From Telopea speciosissima (Eukaryota > Streptophyta > Magnoliopsida > Proteales > Proteaceae): 64,000 nt of DNA. The stretch is taken from NCBI RefSeq assembly GCF_018873765.1, contig NC_057922.1, positions 64,814,755-64,878,754 on the forward strand, in the 5' to 3' direction. The notes under the pieces were generated by a model. That model saw only the letters and a program-made list of their open reading frames with translations, was not told the origin of the DNA and made no database searches. Shown one piece after another: positions 22,301 to 34,452 of this stretch. Numbering within the stretch: position 1 is the stretch's first letter; every line of letters begins with the position of its first letter. The position numbers and the translations under genes are program-made.

Positions 22301-25300
22301 GGGTATATAGGTTGCATACGGGATTAGCCCAATAATTAGTTTATTTTTATGTTTTTTAATTGAACTGGTTCAAATTGGTTGCATCCAATTGGTTCACTTT
22401 AAGTGATCATGTGACTTGGTTAAGTGGTCATGTGATGTAAGTTGGGCTGGATTAGGACTCTATAAGTCCAGCCATGTTTTGAGTCTATTTCCTTTAGTAT
22501 TCTAGTTTCCTAGTCAGTTTAATTTACCTAATAGGTTAGGGATAGGGTTAGGCCTTTCCTTTTAAGTGTTTAAGTCTATTTTTGAGTCTTCTATATAAGT
22601 TTGTAAGGGAGGCCAGCATTGAATACGAATTTGATGAATAAAAATTAGCTTTATGCTTGCTGCCATTGCTGCTGCTCTTTGTGAGTGTTTATCCTTGTGG
22701 ATCTCAAGGTGGATAGGGTGGGTGGACTCCTGCGACTCCTTGCGTCTGTCCAGTACCGGGAGGTTCTTCTTCTTCTTCAATCGAGCTTCTTCAAGCTGCT
22801 GTTGCTGCCTTTGAAGGAGATCAAACCAATAAGTAATTTTAGTTTCCAGCATATACCCTTCCCCTCCATCCATCAAACCCTAACCTCCATTAAACCTGCA
22901 ACTCCTACCTTAACTAGGACTCCCTCATAACTACAGATCTGTCCATCAGTTTCAAACCAAACTTCCAGCATACAACCCCCACACTTCCCCCTACACTTGA
23001 TCCTAAACCCAGCTCATAACTCCCACTCTACCCTCTCCATTCCTTCACTCCATTAAAGCCCAAAACCTGCAACACAATTCTGTCCAGCATTGCAGAATTT
23101 TAAAACCTTCCCAAATCCTATTATTTATATACCATAAAAGCACCCTAGACCTGCACATTAAAACCCCATAAACCCTATTACCATTGTCCAACCCTAACCC
23201 TAGTTTTGACCTAGATTTCTGAATCCTAACCCAATCGGCCAGCTCTTGTGTGTGACCCCATTACCCTGGCTCCTAGTGGGATTACCCCTACCTAGGACTA
23301 CATTAGTAGGGGAACATACCCACTACCATTGATTTGAGAATAATTTAGTCTTGAGCTTGTGAGTTATGAGAGAGATGGAGCGTGGTTTTGTGGAATTCAG
23401 AAATGCTCTACTGTGAGATGCAGTAGGGAAACCTTGGTGGGATTCCTTCTCCACAGTTAAGTGAGAGGTGTAAAATATCTTTACTTCTCTCTTGAATTTT
23501 CTATTCTCTATCTTCTATCTTCTATCTTCTATCCTTTACTTCTGTCTTGTTGGCTGAGGTACTGATATTGTCTTTTATTCCAACCAGTTACAAATCACAC
23601 AAAACCATCGAATCTGACTTCTAAGTGTACTTTTCTTTCTGAAGTTCCATGATCAGTCAGTTCTGTTCTCAACTCAACTATTGATTTCAGGAAGTCATTG
23701 TTGTTCGGTTATGAACTCCCTGTGCCGGTGCAACAGTGTTTAGACTCCAGTTGCTATTTCTTAATCAGCTGCTAATACTAATCTACTTTCTATTTCTGTA
23801 ATCTGTTTCTACAATCAGTTTAGCTTTTAATTTCAACATTTGCTATTTTCTTTCTGAAGTTCCAGGATCAGTCAGTTCTGTTCTCAACTCAACTATTGAT
23901 TTCAGGAAGTCATTGTTGTTCTGTTATGAACTCCCTGTGCCGGTGCAACAGTGTTTAGACTCTTACCAAAGAAAGGCACACATGAGGGACTCCATCTTTG
24001 AGCTAATGGACTAAGGCAGCCCAAAAAGGCCGAACCAGTAGATATAAGAAGACTGGAGAATAGAATAAATCAACTATAGATGGCCGGCATAAGATAGGAG
24101 CTTTCCCTTCCATAGTTGAAGCCGCTTGCGCAAGAGATCCAGCATGGGGAGAAGTGGTGAACAGTCAATCTGGAGGGGATCAAAGGCAAACCCAAATACT
24201 TGATCGGGAGACAGCCTAAGGAAAAACCAATCAACTCCCTCAAGAGGACTTAAGATCATCAGACACCCCAGCCAGAAACAAAAGGGTTTAGAGTAGCTAA
24301 TGCGAAGGCTAGACATACTCGCAAAGTGGTGCAAACAGGACAAGATCACAAGATAAAATAGTGTATCTGAAATGAAGATGTTGAGATGGATGAGTTATAA
24401 AATTATAAAAGATAAAATAAAGAGAGCTAATTTAGGAGTAGCTTTGTCATATGATAAGGTCTGAGAAAGTTGTTTGACATAGCATGGTCATGTGCAATGG
24501 AGCCCTTACCATGCTCCAGTACTGAAGGGTGATTTGATTCAGATTGAATGAGCTACAAGAGCTAGGGGTAGGCCTAAAATGACTCCAGGAGAAGTGATGA
24601 GCAAGAAATGCATAGCTTAGGACTAGTAACGAGTAAGGCTTTGAAAAGATTTGAATGGAGAAAAAGGATCCATGTAGCCGACCCCATTTAGTTGGGATAA
24701 GGCTAAGTTGAACTGAGTTGAGGATTTCAAAACAACACCTTTGTTTTAATTGTTTTATCAATAGAAGTATTCTTGTTTGGTGCATCATACATATGTAATA
24801 CTTCGTAATGAACTGTGGTTCTGTAGATAAAGCCTATGTTCCAAAATAAATGTGGTTGAAGCAACCCAAAAACAGTATCAATTTCTGCCAAGCCTCGACA
24901 GAAATTAAGTGGTTCTAAAAAATTTGCTGGTGAATTAGAAACATTAATTCAAGTGACATCACAATGCAACAACCTCATCTGCATAAGCATAACAAGCTCT
25001 CACACCAATCGATGTCCGGTTCTGTACCATGTCAATTCTATGGATTCATGAGGCAGTTCCTAGAAATTCTGAGATCTTCCATAACTTCTACAAACTAAAG
25101 ATGGATCTAAGGATGCAGATATAGCTTAAGTAGAGTGAAAATGAAATTAAACGCCCTCTATAATTCACAGAAGAAAGGTCTTTGCATTCTTTAACTTGAG
25201 CATGAAAGACAAAGATGAGGATCAGGGAAAAGGCATCAAACCTGAAGATTGAGAAATTTGGTAATAGGAATCTTCTTTGAAAGAACTCGTATATCATGAT

Positions 25301-27856
25301 GTATAGGCTCATATGTAAACTTCCACCTCCGATCTGGGTCTAAAGGCTTTAACACCAACTTTGTCTGAAACTCGTTTAGTGGAACATTGTAGAACTGGAC
25401 CAAAGTATTTGAGATCAAGAATCACAAATGAGGGAAAACATTAGAACATTGTTTAATTCGAATAATTTGCAGATATCCATTTAATGCAAAAACTGAAATG
25501 ATCACAATACAGCTAGTATAAACTTATGCTTCCTGAAGTATACATAACCAACCAATAAACCTCAACCAAGGGTCAAAACTGAAAATGCTTTCAGTTAGAA
25601 CCGAAAATATTAACTAATGCTTGCTCAGGTACAGTAACCCACAAATAAACCACAGTACAATCTTAATCCAAGTAATCGCTGCATCAACTAACTTGTATCA
25701 AAACATATACATGAGGGAGGGGGGGGACCTCAGTCACCTTGAGTCCAGTCTTCAACAGGAGACATATGCACATTTCAGTAGAAAAATCCACACTCCATAT
25801 TAACCGATTCAGAGGTTTGGGAATCAATGAAACATTTGTAGATGATAGAATGTGTTCTTTTGATGGGACACTGTACATAGGACCGTTTTATTGACACGTG
25901 AACAGGATAAGAGACAGACTTCAACATATTCTAATTTCCGATGCTAATCCTACAACTATGCAGCTAACTTAACTCTCACCACAGTCATTCAATCACAGAG
26001 CAATAGTATCATGAGACATGTCTGTTTTCTACAATTTTTAAGATGATGATGCCACAGAAGAAAGCCTTTTTTTATTATTAAGCGGATTGGAGAAAGAAAT
26101 TTTGCTGATTGAAAGAAAGCCAATAAGGCCATAAGATATTTATGTTCCTCCGGACATGAGGTGTAATAGCCTTAGCTTGCCTAGTGGGCTTTCTACTCAC
26201 CCAGAACAAATCCAACCACAGCAATTGAGTTGCATGAAGAAAAAGTGTCTAAAACCATGTAGCAGTCAGAATAAAGCACAAACAATGCATGGAATAAGTT
26301 CTTTTGATAATGAGCTATAGTTAGTAAGTTCATTTTTTCACTTTGTCTTTTAGTATTATGAGCTTTACCATTGGAGTATATGTAATTTACTATTGTAGAA
26401 CATCTTGATTTACTTTTTGTATCGCCAATTTTACTATTTTTAATAAATGCACGTTTTATTTGGTTTTTGGGATTACTTTTTAAATTCCCATTGTATTCCA
26501 AAGTTCAGTCATATTGAGGAAGTCCTATAGCCAAGGGGTGCTTTGAATTAATTAAATTGAAGTCAAAATTATAGCAGGAATCAGAAAAGAATTTATCATG
26601 TTGCAATCCAAAGAACAGTTGGAATTAGAAAAGCTTACAAATAGGGACCTAGCAAAGTTGGTAGACTACTTGGATATTGTTATTTGATTTTAGTTATAAG
26701 ATGGAAAGTTCTCTTTTCCTGGCGGAGATATGGATTTCTAGCTGCTGCTATTTTCAGGATGCTGTTGAGTATTCTTGCAAATCTATTTCTCAGGCAATGC
26801 TTTGTTTTTTCTTCATCAAGTTTCTTATTCAGATTACTATCTCTGTGACCTGCAATTGTTTTCTCATAACAACTACCATTAACATACCCAATTTTTCTAA
26901 TAAAACCTCTACCATTTCATTAAAAAAATCACAAAATCCATCAAGGAGCACCCATTTCCTCGCAGCCAATTGCTATCTTATATCCTATAATTGATTTGTA
27001 GCTTTCTTCAATCAAGAAATACTGAATTTTTTTATTTTTTATTTTTTTTTTTTGGGGGGGAGGGGAGATGCGGGGGAGATATCACTGTCTGCAACACTTA
27101 GAATTGAGGGAGGAAACAACTCTCTCTTACAGAGCCTCCCTTTAAAGTTAGTTTAATTCTGATAATCATGTGCTACTTTGTGGCATTTTTATTTTACAAC
27201 CCTACTTGATTTTCATAGTTTCAGTTAATTGTTCCAATTTTTTCTACTCAAGCGCCTATACGACTTCAGGGCTATGCTACTAGGGACATCCTAAACTTGT
27301 TGATAAGGTATGGACAGCTTTAATTGGGTCTATCCACCAACAGCCACAGGGTGATTCTAAGGCCATCCTATATTTACCTCCATTTGAAATTGATGGATGT
27401 TCAAAATCCCCCAAAACTATGTATGGGATGTTCAAAATCCCCCAAAACTATGTATCAGAAAATATCCCGCAATCAGAATTACAGAAACAGAGTTTCTATA
27501 TATATATAGGAGAAAACTATAAATTAAAAAATAATAGTAATAATAAAATAAAATCAAACAAATGTTTCCAACTAAAGCTCTTTGCCTCTTTCACTCCTCT
27601 ACTGAAATAAAAAACTAACCATACAATAAACTACAATAATCTCGTTTTAGCTGGACCAAGATTTTGCAACAAAGGCTTTTAATTCTATATAACACTAGTT
27701 TTAAATAGTGGACGAATATACCTCCAAATTCACGCCAACACGTAGGCCCTGGATTTCTTTACGGAACTTGAGAAACAACTCCGAAGGTACTACATTTATG
27801 TTGATAAGTTCATCCCACGATCTGGGTTCTTCGTTGTTGTTTGAAACAGAGTCCAT
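19358..27856 (-). CDS. Conserved plant protein of unknown function, complete, four exons
   Basis: Coding exons in reading order are 27856-27722, 25394-25242, 20496-20321 and 19457-19358, with GT-AG introns and matching phases, giving 187 aa. The protein starts MDSVSNNNEEPRSWDELIN and contains PSELFLKFRKEIQGLRVGVN, NEFQTKLVLKPLDPDRRWKF, a HATGWKWKLSTCLGGDGVS block, a FRLGWRAEYVLPEI block and SGRLQASLDRVEAILTH near the end. I recognise these blocks as one conserved single-domain plant family (DUF7781-like from memory; name unverified). Alternating short hydrophobic and aromatic segments suggest a beta-rich fold, but no catalytic motif, signal peptide or membrane helix is evident. The 4.8-kb intron between exons 2 and 3 holds a solo LTR, a Copia remnant and LINE pieces. 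The function is unknown. Confidence 0.88.
21183..21900 (+). mobile_element. Copia-type LTR end and leader remnant
   Basis: A stretch starting TGTTAAGAACC and containing a TATA-like ATTATAAATAAAG is followed at about 21350 by TTGGTATCAGAGC, the initiator-Met-tRNA primer-binding site of Copia retrotransposons. A CCG-rich, Ser/Arg/Pro-coding leader follows to about 21890. No gag or pol domain is recognised, and the solo LTR at 22172 begins shortly after, so this is a truncated element in the large intron of the minus-strand gene. Confidence 0.55.
22172..23305 (+). mobile_element. Solo LTR, TG...TA family, copy B
   Basis: It starts TGATGCAG and ends GGACTACATTA, with a perfect 5-bp target-site duplication GTAGG at 22167-22171 and 23306-23310. 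It is 1134 bp long, has no internal coding region and lies in the 4.8-kb intron of the minus-strand gene. A shared block near 22725-22750 (GACTCCTGCGACTCCTTGCG) is also found in copy C near 59530. Confidence 0.88.
23631..23962. repeat. Direct repeat of ~117 bp, 215 bp apart
   Basis: The segments 23631-23747 and 23846-23962 are nearly identical (each contains CTCAACTCAACTATTGATTT and CCCTGTGCCGGTGCAACAGT), differing at only a few positions. They are separated by about 98 bp of T-rich sequence. No reading frame is preserved; a recent local duplication is the simplest reading. Confidence 0.85.
24066..24350 (-). mobile_element. L1-type LINE reverse-transcriptase fragment
   Basis: On the minus strand the frame reads LLRKRLQLWKGKLLSYAGHL at its end, the conserved block just downstream of the plant L1 reverse-transcriptase core (compare [20 protein letters not shown] in the element at 36707-41060). 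The rest is degenerate. The fragment is truncated on both sides and abuts an RTE tail at about 24360. Confidence 0.55.
24361..24725 (+). mobile_element. RTE-type LINE 3' end fragment
   Basis: The stretch begins with sequence for EMKMLRWMS and runs through a degenerate C-terminal ORF end to the typical tail GTAGCCGACCCCATTTAGTTGGGATAAGGC and short TTGA-rich repeats. It parallels the fragment at 60664-61030. It is 5'-truncated, as LINE copies usually are. Confidence 0.75.
25395..27721 (-). other. First intron of the minus-strand unknown-function gene
   Basis: No exon fits here between the first and second coding exons. It contains a 31-bp unit repeated twice in tandem (27396-27426 and 27427-27456, unit starting GATGTTCAAAATCCCCC), a T/G-rich tract at 27031-27064 and otherwise AT-rich sequence with nothing recognised. 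Confidence 0.6.
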
Positions 27857-28280
27857 TTTCGACTGATCAAAACTACTCCAAAAAAAAAAAAAAAAAGATG
27901 ATGAAGTAGATAAATATACTGCTTCTACTAAAAAGTTGGAACGACACTTGACAAAAACATCCAAATTTCAAATGAAACTCCGAGAAGTTCTTGAAATGTT
28001 AAGCCATAAGCATGTACGTTCCTCAGTACTTCACGACGACTGAAAGCGAAAGGGGAAAAAAGAAAGAGTTAATGGTTTTTGATAATTGAAGCTTACACGA
28101 CTGCTTGAGCGATCGTCCTTCTGAAGTATTGTGATGAGAGTCCAAGGAGAGGTCATTTGTAAGTTCCAGAAGTATCATTTGCCTCAAAATGCCCTATTTC
28201 CCTGAAAAGACGTGGACGCCACACCCTGAGGTGGAGGAGTTTGGACCATCATTCTTAAATCTTTTTGGCCTCCTAAACCT

Positions 28281-28920
28281 ACGGATGTAAACGGATCGAA
28301 TTCGGTCGGATAGTGACGTTATCATATTCGTATCCGTTTATATTCGGATAAATTCGGATAATATTCTATCGGTATTCGGACGGATTCGGATAATTTCCGA
28401 ATAATTATTTTTTGAATACAGGTTCTCCTAAATGGATATGAATACAGATCGAATACGATTTTTCGACTATCCGTTGATATATTTACCGTTTTTAAGATGA
28501 AGGTTAGGGTTGAAACTTGAGAGTTCAGGTATTACCCTTTCTTCTACTCTTCTTAGTCTTTTATTCTCTTACGTTTTTTACTTTTGATTTTTTAATAGAT
28601 ATGTAATTCCATGTAGCACATTGCATAAAATAACATATATAAACCAATAACAAATCTAGAAAAAGAATCACATTATCTTAACTTATAAATTTATAAAAAT
28701 AAGATAACAAAATCCAATAAGGTAACTTAAAAGGATAGACAAACACAGAGTTATATTTCAGATATTTTATTACCGTTGGACTGCTAAACGAATCGGATAA
28801 TAATCGGTCGGATAGGGGAATTATCATATTCGTATCCGATTAGTTTCGGACGGATTCGGATTCTCCTAAACGGATACGAACACGGATCGAATACGGATTT
28901 ACGAATATCCATTTACATCC
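28281..28920. mobile_element. hAT-like MITE with GGATGTAAAC termini
   Basis: The left end reads ACGGATGTAAACGGATCGAA and the right end, reversed, GGATGTAAATGGATATTCG. Inner CGGATACGAA/TCCGAATA repeats form further inverted pairs. It is flanked by CTAAACCT (28273-28280) and CTAAACCC (28921-28928), an 8-bp duplication with one mismatch, as hAT elements make. It is 640 bp and non-coding, and lies 0.4 kb upstream of the start codon of the minus-strand gene. Confidence 0.75.
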
Positions 28921-28939
28921 CTAAACCCCAATCCCAGAA

Positions 28940-31550
28940 GTAAAGGTGTGAGTCGGTTCGGTTTTTGGTTTGGTTTTGAATACCCTATGTATAAACCAAA
29001 ATCGAGTAATCTTCGCAATCTCAAATCGAGACGAAATCTATTTGGTTCGGTTTTATTTGATTCCTATTCAGTTTTTTGTATTCGGTTTAATTGGGTAGGA
29101 GTGTCAATCGGTTGGTTTGGGCTGGATTTGGTTCGGGTTGAGTCAAATTGGTGTGGAAACGGTGAATCTGAAACCAAACCAATAAGGAAGATTCAGTTAC
29201 GACTTGATTCTGGTTTGGGTTTTGGGTTCATATCTATTTCTTGAATGGGATTGTTAGCTTGTCATTTTCAGTCTGGTTGGGTTCATTTTACCATACATAT
29301 TTTTACACAATTATAAGGGGGGGTGGAAATTTTTAATGGGTTTTGGGCTGTTATAAGTTTCTTATCGGGTATAACTCATTTTGGTTTTGGTTTTGGTATC
29401 GGTCTAGGTTTTCGTTTTTGTTCGGTGTCAGGTTTTTCCAGTTTCCAGTTTGATTTTAGGGGCACAATACGCCAATCTGTAGTTGACGTCCCGATAAAGC
29501 CTAGATTCAGTTCGTTTCGGGTCGGTTTACCAGTTTTGGACGCAATTTTAAACCCCTAAATTGGATTCGTATATGGTATCAGTAATTGGATTTAATTTAT
29601 TCAGTTGTGTTTGGTCCACATCTTTAATTCATGTACGACTTGAAATGTCTCGTACTGGTCTTGAATAAGCAAGGCACAAAGAGGGAACGAGCAAAGTTGC
29701 AGAATTGCGAATTAGTAGTGGTGAGAGTCAATAATCGAAGACAGAGGCAGTAGAGACAAAGTGAAAAATGAAATCTGAAAACACTTGTTTCAGCCTTTAA
29801 GGGTTCATTATGGTTTAGGTTGGGTTCGTTTTATACTTGTTACACTTCATATGAATCGGTTTGGTTAAAATCAGCATTGTAGTCTAAATTTAAAATCGGA
29901 ACAGGGAAAAAATAAAAATTTCCAATACCAAATACTACACTGTAATTTTTTCCGATTCTATCAATTTAAAGCAATCAACTTTTATTCCGATTTTTTTTTT
30001 TTTTTGGTTCTAACTTTATACCTCTTATCCATAAGTTTTTACCAAAAATAAACTCTTATCCATAAGTAACATTTGCCTCAAAATACCCCTCTTATTTCCC
30101 TCAAAAGAAGGGGATGCCACATTCAGAGGTGGAGGAATTTCAACCCTCATGGCCTGAGTCATCACTTCTAAAATCTTTTTGCCTCCTAAATCATAGTCAT
30201 GGTTTTACAATTAGACTAGTCGACTGAAAAAAACCGGATCAACCCTTTTTTTGGTTACGTCCGGCATATATGGACCACTTGTTTGGAACCAGAATCAAAT
30301 TGGGCCAATATTCTAAAAATCATATGGTTTTTCTGATAACCACTCGTTTCGGTGTGATTGCTTCGTTTAAAAATGGGCAAGAGATCGTTGTTTGGTCGTG
30401 TAACCCCTACATCAACGTATGAGCCAATGAGGGCTCGCACAGGGGCATCAACACAAATAAGAATTTTGATTTTAGGAGGAACTATGCGATAATTTCACAT
30501 GCTCCTACGTTTAGGGACAAGAGCCATGTGACCAAGCAGTGTTCTTTTCCCATTAAAATTTTATGGGAAAGGATTATCTGAGTCACCAGGGTTTCCTATG
30601 CCCCTTCGTATAAAATACTTGGGCAAGAGATCGTTATTTGGCTTTGATACCAAAACCAAAACTCGATTTTCTTCCTAAAAATTGAAACTTGACTTTCATT
30701 CCTTCAAACTTCATATTTATAGATTTTACACATACTTGACACAAACGTAAATCCATATATTTAAAACAAATTACAAGTCCACGGACTTCACACAAACTTA
30801 ATCCACGCTTAAACAAATTAAAAGCACCAAAGAAGATATACTAAATTACATAGAAACCCATGTGACGTACTACATTTTTTATTTTTATGACATCTTTGGT
30901 CTTTAGACAGTGTCGGATGAGTCACACCTCAGTTGTCCATAGTCCATTTAATCATTTACAAGGAATCCAAAGTAATCCTCATTGAGCTAGCCCGGGAGAG
31001 GATGCTGGAGAGTGGGTTGTAGGTCCCACGCATGTTGAATGGAATTCAAAAGACATTGAGGAATTTTATTATGGAAATCTGCCATTCATCCCTATCGTCA
31101 TGTTAGTTGGTGAAGACACCATAGGCTGATGTGTAGAGTACTCAGACAATTGTTGAGAAACGGATAATATTGTGGGTCCGATGAAATAGATAGTGCAGTG
31201 GCCGATGAAAAAGGACATTAACATAAACAACATCATTGTTAAGGGATCCGAGAAGTTGTAACCAGAGAGAGAGATATGAAGTTGCCAAAATACCGCTGGT
31301 TTAGATCAACTTGGTTAAGATGGTAGAGAAAAAGATAATGATGGAAGCCATGGATAGGGAATCCTATGGTGATATTGAAAATAGAGAGAAGGTTCCAAAG
31401 GATAACGATAAATTCCTTTTCAAAGGTTAAAAACTTGTCAATGATGAAGGGGTAATTAGGGTGATAGAGGATGAACTCATACTGAAGACTGTATTTTTGA
31501 ATGACAATACAAAGAGTTTTGTGGAAGACAATAAGGCTGTTAGAGATGAG
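28940..31550. other. Repeat-derived intergenic stretch
   Basis: The part to about 29640 is rich in GGTTCGGTTTTGG-like degenerate motifs that open chance ORFs. At 30374 and 30612 the same short motif GGGCAAGAGATCGTT recurs, with a related form near 15690 (GGTAAGAGATCGCT), suggesting a dispersed repeat. No gene or full element was recognised. Confidence 0.4.
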
Positions 31551-31558
31551 AGATTTGT

Positions 31559-32200
31559 AATAATGGAGGAATTATGGGGGTAAATGGTGCAGTGGAAATG
31601 GGAAAGAGCTTAAAGAGGAGGCTCATGGGGTTAATGGGAAAAGTATAAGGATTATGGAAGAACTATGAAGAGGTTAAGGGGCTTGGCAAGGAAATCTGCT
31701 AAGAGAACGCACCAATTGATATATCAAATAGATATGGGATGTCAAGTTTCTCTAAGTAAATAACTTCAATATGAGCGAGACAGGCATACACAGAATTGCA
31801 CATTATTTTTACCCTTAATAATTTTCACCACGGTGACCACTTAGAGAACCATTATGCCCATCGAAGTAATTGATCGTGGGGAAGGACCTTCTGTTTGAAT
31901 TAGAGCATCTTTGAGGATTGATGTGTAATAATGGAGGAAATAAGTTATGGAGGTAAATGGTGCAGTGAAAATGGGAAAGCGCTTGAAGAGGAGGCTTTTG
32001 GGGTTATTGGGAAAAGTACAAGGACTATGGAGGAATATAAAGATGGTCAACGGGCCTAGAAAGGAAATCTGCTAAGACATTATTTTTACCCTTGATATAT
32101 TTCGTCGGGTGACGACTTAGAGAACCATTTTGCCCACCGAAGTAATTGATCGTGAGGAGGGTCCTTCTATTTGAATTGGAGCATCTTTGGGAATGATGTC
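31559..32200. repeat. Tandem duplication inside the pararetrovirus relic
   Basis: A unit starting TAATAATGGAGGAA at 31559 recurs at 31926, an offset of about 367 bp. Both units share GAAATCTGCTAAGA and GAAGTAATTGATCGTG blocks. The second unit lacks about 90 bp present in the first. The duplication covers the RNase H end of the relic. Confidence 0.8.
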
Positions 32201-33250
32201 ATACCCATTTCTACATGAAAGGTATGACTAATGAGATGGAACTGAAATTTCTCTATTCATCTCTTAACTACCAAGATCTCTGTGAAAGTTGAGTGGTAAT
32301 GTTGTTTTGTGGAGTTGAATTTTCCACTCTTGTATGCACATGGAGATCCTTTAGCATCTTTCTCCTCAAATAAAATTCTTGTCCATTAATGATCACTAGC
32401 ATCAGTTTTAAGGATTCACAATTTCGTAGATGGTATGATTAGAAGAGGCAGCTTTTCAATGAGCTTTTTGAGAGATGTTACGTTGCGGCATGTTGGGAGG
32501 ACCAAGGGGGTGCATTCTTTATCAAAAGCTGATGTAGAGGAGCAGGGAAATGAGTCAAACTTGCATTTGATGATTTGTGGTAAATTAATCTGAAAACTAG
32601 AGCAATGATGTAACAACATGGGGCTGCATATGATATTTTCCTTCTCTGGTAATGACACCAAGAAAGTCAATTTGAGGCATTCCAATCTATAGCTTCTTTG
32701 GAGAAAGCATAATACCATATTTTTACATGATCTGGTGGAACTATTGGAGAAGTTGAATATGTGAGTCAACATCTTTAGAGAAGAGAAGAATATCATCACT
32801 GTAGATAAGTGTCTGATTTTGAATCGGGGCAAATATTTTCATCATGGCCCGCTAAAATATGAATAGAGTGGTCTTAAACCCGAAAGGCATGACAGTCCAT
32901 TGAAAATGTTGTCCGGGTATGTCGAAATGTTATTTAGGCCTATTCGTCGGGTTGATTCCAAGTGGCCAAAAAAAGGACTTTTAAGTCAAATTTTGAAAAG
33001 ATTTGAGCAGTTGCAAGTTGGAGGAGCAGGGTTGGCCTTGTTGGCAATGAGAACTTATAATCAAAGAGGAAGGCATTCAACGGCTAATAATTGATAACAA
33101 GTATGAGTTTTCCTCGAATCTGTTCTGCCCGCTTGTTGACATAGAAAGCTTCACATACCCATGGACAATGTGTAGGCTCTATCAAATCTTCTTGTTGGAG
33201 TTGTTGCAATTTTGTTGTGGCCAACATCAAATGTTGTGAAATCATATAGA
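31560..33250 (-). mobile_element. Endogenous pararetrovirus fragment (Caulimoviridae, Florendovirus-like), decayed
   Basis: On the minus strand I see pieces of a caulimovirid reverse transcriptase: a WTVMPFGFK block (near 32885-32912), a YSDDI box in place of the usual YIDDI or YVDDI (near 32785-32800) and an upstream RT N-terminal region (33050-33230). RNase H-like pieces follow, such as a YKSGKF block near 32335. The frame is interrupted by many stops and shifts, and no movement-protein or coat domain was recognised. The left part is duplicated in tandem. It is a non-functional relic. A Metaviridae origin is less likely because of the block order and wording. Confidence 0.7.
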
Positions 33251-33395
33251 AGCATCTATGCACTTGTACCTCAAAAAGCGGCCATTTTTACGGTATTTTC
33301 TAGGTTTTTTAGTGAGTCTGACCACAAGTAAGGCTATGGTGTTGTCTGTGTCCAATTGTTGTCATCGAGGTGAGCGGGTGGAAATTTCTAGTATC

Positions 33396-33650
33396 TATAA
33401 CTGGCTTTTCCAGAAGGTCTGCATCAACTTCGCCACCTGGGGCTACTCTGTCTTCGTTGTCTATCTTCTCGACCACGACTATTCCAACGGCCTCCGGTGC
33501 TACTTCGACGATATGGAGAAGATCGCCGCTACCTCCCTCTCCTTCGTTCTCTTTGTCCCTAACCCGTGGAGCTTGGAAAATGCCACAAGCCTTTTGTTTG
33601 AGCATTTAAGAGTTCGAACCACCGCTATGGGTGGTGCACCACTGTTATAG
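33396..33650 (+). pseudogene. Alpha/beta-hydrolase fragment (caffeoylshikimate esterase / MAG-lipase-like)
   Basis: The frame reads WLFQKVCINFATWGYSVFVV, a LLDHDYSNG segment in place of LLGHGRSDG, then RCYFDDMEKIAATSLSF, a block typical of plant monoacylglycerol lipase / caffeoylshikimate esterase proteins. The nucleophile elbow that would read GESMGG is TAMGGA here, so the catalytic serine is gone, and TAG follows at 33648-33650. The intact enzyme would be over 300 aa; only about 85 codons remain. The segment is GC-richer than its surroundings and lies beside the pararetrovirus relic. It is a dead gene fragment, possibly moved by a transposon. Confidence 0.75.
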
Positions 33651-34440
33651 GTGCATCATCATCTTTGTCGCCCCCTTTTGGTGCCATGAATACTAGCTCT
33701 TCCATTTCTGGGATTTCACAAACGGGTCATGCAATTACTGTTCATCAATTTCAAACATTTCCTCAGGCTAGTAATCATCATATCTCTAATTTGGTTGGGG
33801 GTTACACTTCCACGTCGTCCTTGGCTCTAATGCAGGAGTTACATCGGTTACAACAAGCGGATTCTGCCACAAATCCAATACAATGTGGGAATGCATTATC
33901 TCCAGCTACGTAGGATGCAATTACTCCACTCAAAGATCATCATGAGTCATTATATATTGCAGTCCTCACCCAACTCGTGGACTGGCCTAATATTCTCAAC
34001 CCCGCTCTTCGTGATGCCGGAACCCATGAAGCCCTCTAAGTTGCAGCTCTTTTTGTATGAACTCTTCAGTATGGCTGTCACGTGGGCCTCCATGCCTGAC
34101 AACAAGATGGTTGGTAAGGCCATCAAGGATCTTGAGAGGCTCAAAATCATTGCATCCAATCCATGAAGGTACACAGGGAAGCCCAGGGTATGCGAGTACA
34201 TACAAAGTAATTTCTCTAAGGTGAAGGTGACATTTTGATGGTTCATGGCACAACCGACGGGGTGATGGCGTTGAAATCTTCAGAAAATGCTGGCTTTGTT
34301 TGCCAGGCAGGCATCTGTGAGCGTGGGGACCAAATAGTCTGTCAATCATCATTATAGGAAATCACATGGTTTTGTTTGTCATGCCCATTCCTCCTGTTCA
34401 TACATCATGTATCCAATTGTGTTGTAAGTTGTATCTACAA
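33651..34440. other. Unrecognised partly open region
   Basis: Plus-strand open frames (33665-33913 and 33885-34166) overlap and contain Ser/His/Gln-rich sequence and a segment AIKDLERLKIIASNP. I do not recognise a family. The composition change and position next to a captured gene piece suggest more transposed or gene-derived sequence, but I cannot support a call. Confidence 0.25.
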
Positions 34441-34452
34441 CTTTTTTTTTTA

